Source of the DNA: Roseburia sp.
GTDB lineage: Bacteria > Bacillota > Clostridia > Lachnospirales > Lachnospiraceae
DNA: 64,000 nucleotides
Assembly (NCBI GenBank): GCA_003483745.1
Contig: DMYD01000013.1
Span: 651 to 64,650, forward strand
Reading direction: 5' to 3'
Position numbers and translations under genes: made by a program. The notes under the pieces were generated by a model. That model was not told the origin of the DNA and did no database searches. It saw only the letters and a list, made by a program, of their open reading frames with translations. Below, piece by piece: positions 61,019-64,000 of this stretch; within the stretch, counting starts at the first letter, position 1; the number at the start of each line of letters is the position of its first letter.

Positions 61019-61705
61019 TCAGGCTGTCTGTCTCTGTGTCATGAATGATACAAAGCAGGCATGCCTGTCCATCCATTTTCCGATCAGTCCGATCACTTTT
61101 CCCATGGTAAATGCTGCTAAAACAGTTCCGATTCCAAGTCCGTCAAGATGTCCTAAAAATGCAAAGGTCAGTCCGGCTGTCACTGCAAGACAGGTAACGT
61201 CAAAACCAACTTTGATCTTAGAATAAGTAACCGATGTGATGTCTGATAATTCTCTTGGGAATAAATCAGTTGGAATAATCGGCAATTTGCAGCGGTTTGA
61301 TAAGGCAATTCCGATACAGAGCAGGATATAGCTGATCAGAAAATAAAGTACACGATAACCAGGTGTTAATGGCAATACATTGATCCAGCTCTCATGCACA
61401 TCCAATAACTCACTGAATGCAAATCCAACCGCAAAACTGAACAGGTACTGCGGCACAAACTTTTTTCGCAGAATCATCAGGCTTAATACAAGAAGTCCCT
61501 GAAATATATAAGTCCATGTTCCTAACGATACATGTGTAAAAACTTCAGAAAATGCATACGGCACACTTGATATTGCTGAAATGCCTGCACCGGAATGAAG
61601 CATCAGCACAACGCCAAAGCTGTTAATGGCAACTGCTGCCATAAGTGCAAGTTCTCCGCGGATCGTACGACGGGTTTCTTCTTTCTGTATTTTTGTTTCT
61701 TTCAT
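61019..61705 (-). CDS. YczE/YitT-type integral membrane protein
   Basis: 228 residues, about six hydrophobic segments (LALMAAVAINSFGVVLMLHS, WTYIFQGLLVLSLMIL, YLFSFAVGFAFSELL, FLISYILLCIGIAL, LAVTAGLTFAFLGHL). It resembles the YczE/YyaS group of membrane proteins of unknown function. The ATG at 61705 follows GGGAGGAAA; a longer frame to 61813 is unsupported. It is divergent from the LysR gene, a common layout for a regulated gene, but the link is only positional. Confidence 0.75.
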   Translation of the reverse strand: MKETKIQKEETRRTIRGELALMAAVAINSFGVVLMLHSGAGISAISSVPYAFSEVFTHVSLGTWTYIFQGLLVLSLMILRKKFVPQYLFSFAVGFAFSELLDVHESWINVLPLTPGYRVLYFLISYILLCIGIALSNRCKLPIIPTDLFPRELSDITSVTYSKIKVGFDVTCLAVTAGLTFAFLGHLDGLGIGTVLAAFTMGKVIGLIGKWMDRHACFVSFMTQRQTA

Positions 61706-61934
61706 TATAACTATTTCCTCCCGGGGATTTTTTCTTGCAGAATTCCTTTTTCTGTAGTCATTGTCATCCCCAAATTTCAGAAACACTTTACACCTTTCCA
61801 ATTCATTTAACAAATCAATAGTTTTTATAATTTAATAGTTATTATCTATCATTTATGCTACAATGAACCAAAGAAAGTCAACATGCCCACATGATTGGCA
61901 AACGGCGTATGCCAGGAAGGAGATTTCATCTGCC

Positions 61935-62831
61935 ATGAACCTGTTCCAGCTCCGTTATTTTGTAACTTTAGCAAAAATGCAGCACTATACAAAGGCTGCA
62001 CATGAACTTTGTATCACGCAGCCCAGTTTAAGCCATGCCATCTCACAGTTAGAGGCCGAACTTGGTGTAGCACTCTTTGAAAAAAGCGGACGCAACACCA
62101 CTCTCACAAGTTTTGGGGAAGAGTTTTTAATCTGCGCAAACCGCACACTTGCCACATTAGATTCCGGGGTTTCCTCCCTGCAGCGGAGTGCCCGCGGAGA
62201 CGGTCTGATCCGTCTGGGTATGCTGCGTTCTCTCGGTGTTGATTTTATTCCACGGCTTGCTGCACGCTATCTGTCATCCCATCCCGAACACGACGTGCAT
62301 TTTACTTTTCATACCGGCTCAACCGGTGATCTTGTAAACGGACTTTCGGCAAGAGACTATGATCTCATTTTCTGTTCCATGCCACCGGAGACAGAATCAT
62401 TAGACACTGTACCAATCACACGTGAAGATCTGGTGCTTATTGTTCCCAGCCACCATCCGCTGGCAGCAAAACAGTCCGTTGCATTGACAGAAACGCTCGT
62501 ATATCCGCAAATATATTTTTCCCACGGTTCCGGTATGCGTGATGTCGTAGACCATCTGTTTTCACAGATCCACGCAATCCCGCAGATTGCCTATGAGACA
62601 GAAGAGGCCGAAGTGATCGCCGGACTGGCTGCACAGGGTTTTGGCATCGCCGTCGTTCCCTATATGGATCTTTTATTAAAGCTGGATGTAAAGATTCTAC
62701 AGATCAGCGCGCCTGTATGGGAACGCAATCTGTATATGATTCATGACCGGCAGGCGTTTATGCCGCCTGCCGTAAGAAATTTCCGTGAATTTGTGTTAAA
62801 AGAATGCAAATATAATGGAAAACCCGTTTAA
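61935..62831 (+). CDS. LysR-family transcriptional regulator
   Basis: 298 residues. The N-terminal helix-turn-helix is LRYFVTLAKMQHYTKAAHEL and CITQPSLSHAISQLEAELGV. The C-terminal part is a periplasmic-binding-like effector domain (LIRLGMLRSLGVDFIPRLAA, DLIFCSMPPETESLDTVPIT). The ATG at 61935 with a GGAAGGAG site is chosen over one at 61863. The neighbouring membrane protein is divergent and its likely target. Its stop overlaps that of the convergent hydrolase. Confidence 0.93.
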   Translation: MNLFQLRYFVTLAKMQHYTKAAHELCITQPSLSHAISQLEAELGVALFEKSGRNTTLTSFGEEFLICANRTLATLDSGVSSLQRSARGDGLIRLGMLRSLGVDFIPRLAARYLSSHPEHDVHFTFHTGSTGDLVNGLSARDYDLIFCSMPPETESLDTVPITREDLVLIVPSHHPLAAKQSVALTETLVYPQIYFSHGSGMRDVVDHLFSQIHAIPQIAYETEEAEVIAGLAAQGFGIAVVPYMDLLLKLDVKILQISAPVWERNLYMIHDRQAFMPPAVRNFREFVLKECKYNGKPV

Positions 62832-63802
62832 TTCTGCCACATGATCTGCTGTTTTGTGAGCATTGGATAATGCACCGGAACGTTTCCTTCAAGATCTTCT
62901 TTATGCATATCCACTGCCGTAATCCGGCTATTTGAGTAGGTGGTATAGTAATAAATTCCGCGGCTCGCATTACAGCAGGAAGTATAGATCGTAATCTCAT
63001 ATTTTCCGTCTGAGACCTCGCAGCATCCTCTTTGCTGGTCAACAGAACCTAAGATATGAAAAAACTGTGCCACACTCTCCTCCTCAGAATCATCGGAAAC
63101 TGCATTCATTTTTGTAAACGCAACCCTTGCAAAACGGGAAGCGGATGACAGATCTCCCGGCAGTCCTAAAGCTCCCATACCACGGCTATAGGTATTCAAA
63201 GCCAGTTTATCCGCAAAATGATTTTCCGGCTGTTTCGGTGACAGTCCGATATAATTATTCAACATAAACATCTGCTGTTCAAACGGTGGATTGTTTGTCA
63301 GAACGCCAACCGGATTTTCATGGATATGCAGGCCATCTTTCATGGACTCTACTGTAATCGATCCGCTCTTATCTGAAATGATCCAGTGCAGCATGCCCGA
63401 CGGCAGGTTCTCGCTAAACGGTGTGTCTACAATATTCAAGTCTGCAATCAGGTTTTTCACCTCATCTAATGTTGCACACTGTGCAAGCACCCACGGAATA
63501 AATTCAAATGACGCTACATTTTCTTTGCCTGTCTGCTCCTTATGATAATATGCATTGCCGACAAAATTAAGTCCTGCCATGCCGACACCTTTTTCATTCA
63601 CCGCATCATAATAAAGCGGATAATCTCCTGCCATATGCGCCATTCCAATGATTGCATAATGTTTTTCTAAATCTTTTGTATGGCGGAAATGAAACGGATA
63701 ATTGCGCGGTGTTACCGCAATCTCCTCTCCATATGAAAATTCATAATCTAATGTTCTACCAAAATAAAAATCCTTTGTCCGGTAAGTTGCTGCTGTACAC
63801 AT
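62828..63802 (-). CDS. Choloylglycine hydrolase family (bile salt hydrolase-like)
   Basis: 324 residues, an Ntn hydrolase. The catalytic Cys is residue 2 (MCTAATYRTKDFYFGRTLDY) and becomes N-terminal after Met removal. The following Arg and Asp of FGRTLDYEF, NPVGVLTNNPPFEQQ with a conserved Asn, and LSSASRFARVAF with Arg are the family's active-site positions. It deconjugates bile salts, or alternatively hydrolyses penicillin V or acyl-homoserine lactones. The ATG at 63802 sits behind GGAGGATTT. It fits a gut organism. Confidence 0.88.
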   Translation of the reverse strand: MCTAATYRTKDFYFGRTLDYEFSYGEEIAVTPRNYPFHFRHTKDLEKHYAIIGMAHMAGDYPLYYDAVNEKGVGMAGLNFVGNAYYHKEQTGKENVASFEFIPWVLAQCATLDEVKNLIADLNIVDTPFSENLPSGMLHWIISDKSGSITVESMKDGLHIHENPVGVLTNNPPFEQQMFMLNNYIGLSPKQPENHFADKLALNTYSRGMGALGLPGDLSSASRFARVAFTKMNAVSDDSEEESVAQFFHILGSVDQQRGCCEVSDGKYEITIYTSCCNASRGIYYYTTYSNSRITAVDMHKEDLEGNVPVHYPMLTKQQIMWQN

Positions 63803-63887
63803 AAAATCCTCCATTCTTGCCCGCTTTTCAATGAAATCAACGTTTTCATTGACATCATAAGTTTGTTTCGGGGTACAAATCACTTAT

Positions 63888-64000
63888 TTATGCGATCTCA
63901 TCGACGTTTGCCCCGCGCAGTTTAATCCCGTCCGTGCTCTTTAAATCTTTCTGGTAGGGATTTGTCTCATTATAATATCTGATCTGTGTATCTGTTACAC
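63888..64000 (-). CDS. C-terminus of an unidentified protein (truncated by window edge)
   Basis: The minus strand has an open frame ending at the TAA at 63888-63890, whose last residues read ...NPYQKDLKSTDGIKLRGANV and then DEIA. Only about 37 codons are inside the window. It would lie immediately upstream of the bile salt hydrolase, 85 bases away, in the same direction. No family can be assigned. Confidence 0.4.
   Translation of the reverse strand, partial: VTDTQIRYYNETNPYQKDLKSTDGIKLRGANVDEIA

Noticed and set aside
1..64000. CRISPR arrays, tRNA, rRNA, riboswitches and toxin-antitoxin pairs
   Set aside because: No regularly spaced repeat set, cloverleaf or known riboswitch core was seen on either strand by reading; a tRNA/Rfam search would be needed to exclude weak cases.

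Overview
The window is most likely from a motile, gut-associated member of the Lachnospiraceae (Roseburia/Agathobacter-like). The grounds are low-to-moderate GC, a csrA-fliW-flgL-flgK-flgK-flgN-flgM block, several sigma-D (sigma-28) type promoters, and a choloylglycine-type hydrolase next to a LysR regulator. The genus is an inference; no rRNA or tRNA gene is present to fix it.

Layout. (1) 1-630: 3' end of an IS3-type insertion sequence. (2) 636-21881, minus strand: a very long operon-like run beginning with pseudaminic acid genes (pseI, pseG, pseC). It continues with a GT-D glycosyltransferase, a GDP-D-glycero-D-manno-heptose set (gmhA, hddC-gmhB fusion, hddA), methyltransferases, GT2 enzymes and two radical SAM enzymes. 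It ends with an unusual block: an amino-acid adenylation domain, a carrier protein and three paralogous two-domain proteins. (3) 21971-22798: a second, divergent flagellin. (4) 22875-32196: a scrambled zone. An inverted, intact copy of a methyltransferase/DUF4422/pseF cassette lies between two dead IS remnants, while the resident copies of the same genes are broken. (5) 32322-45158: more glycan genes. These are a GT2-TagF-like fusion, pseH, four CgeB-like glycosyltransferases (one of them in the scrambled zone), the pseB-pseA-hisH-hisF acetamidino set, and the Maf flagellin glycosyltransferase. (6) 45235-57633: flagellin hag, fliT-like, fliS, fliD, flaG, csrA, fliW, flgL, two flgK, flgN and flgM. 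(7) 57762-64000: unrelated genes (GNAT, M28 peptidase, a large inverted-repeat element, a membrane protein, LysR, bile-salt-hydrolase-like enzyme).

How it fits together. PseB, PseC, PseH, PseG, PseI and PseF are all present, so CMP-pseudaminic acid can be made. PseA with HisH- and HisF-like partners probably adds an acetamidino group, and Maf attaches the sugar to flagellin. The heptose, methyl, radical SAM and adenylation/carrier genes suggest a larger, decorated flagellin glycan. Promoters resembling sigma-D sites precede hag, the second flagellin, flaG, flgM, a small helical gene and (weaker) pseB. The hag leader has a CsrA-type GGA hairpin plus a GGA-rich ribosome binding site, so the FliW-CsrA-flagellin loop probably operates here.

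The most novel candidate is the adenylation-carrier-triplicated-protein block (3789-9147), which looks like a cytoplasmic analogue of the Dlt aminoacylation machinery dedicated to a flagellin glycan. The best-documented event in the sequence itself is the IS-associated replacement of the pseF cassette.
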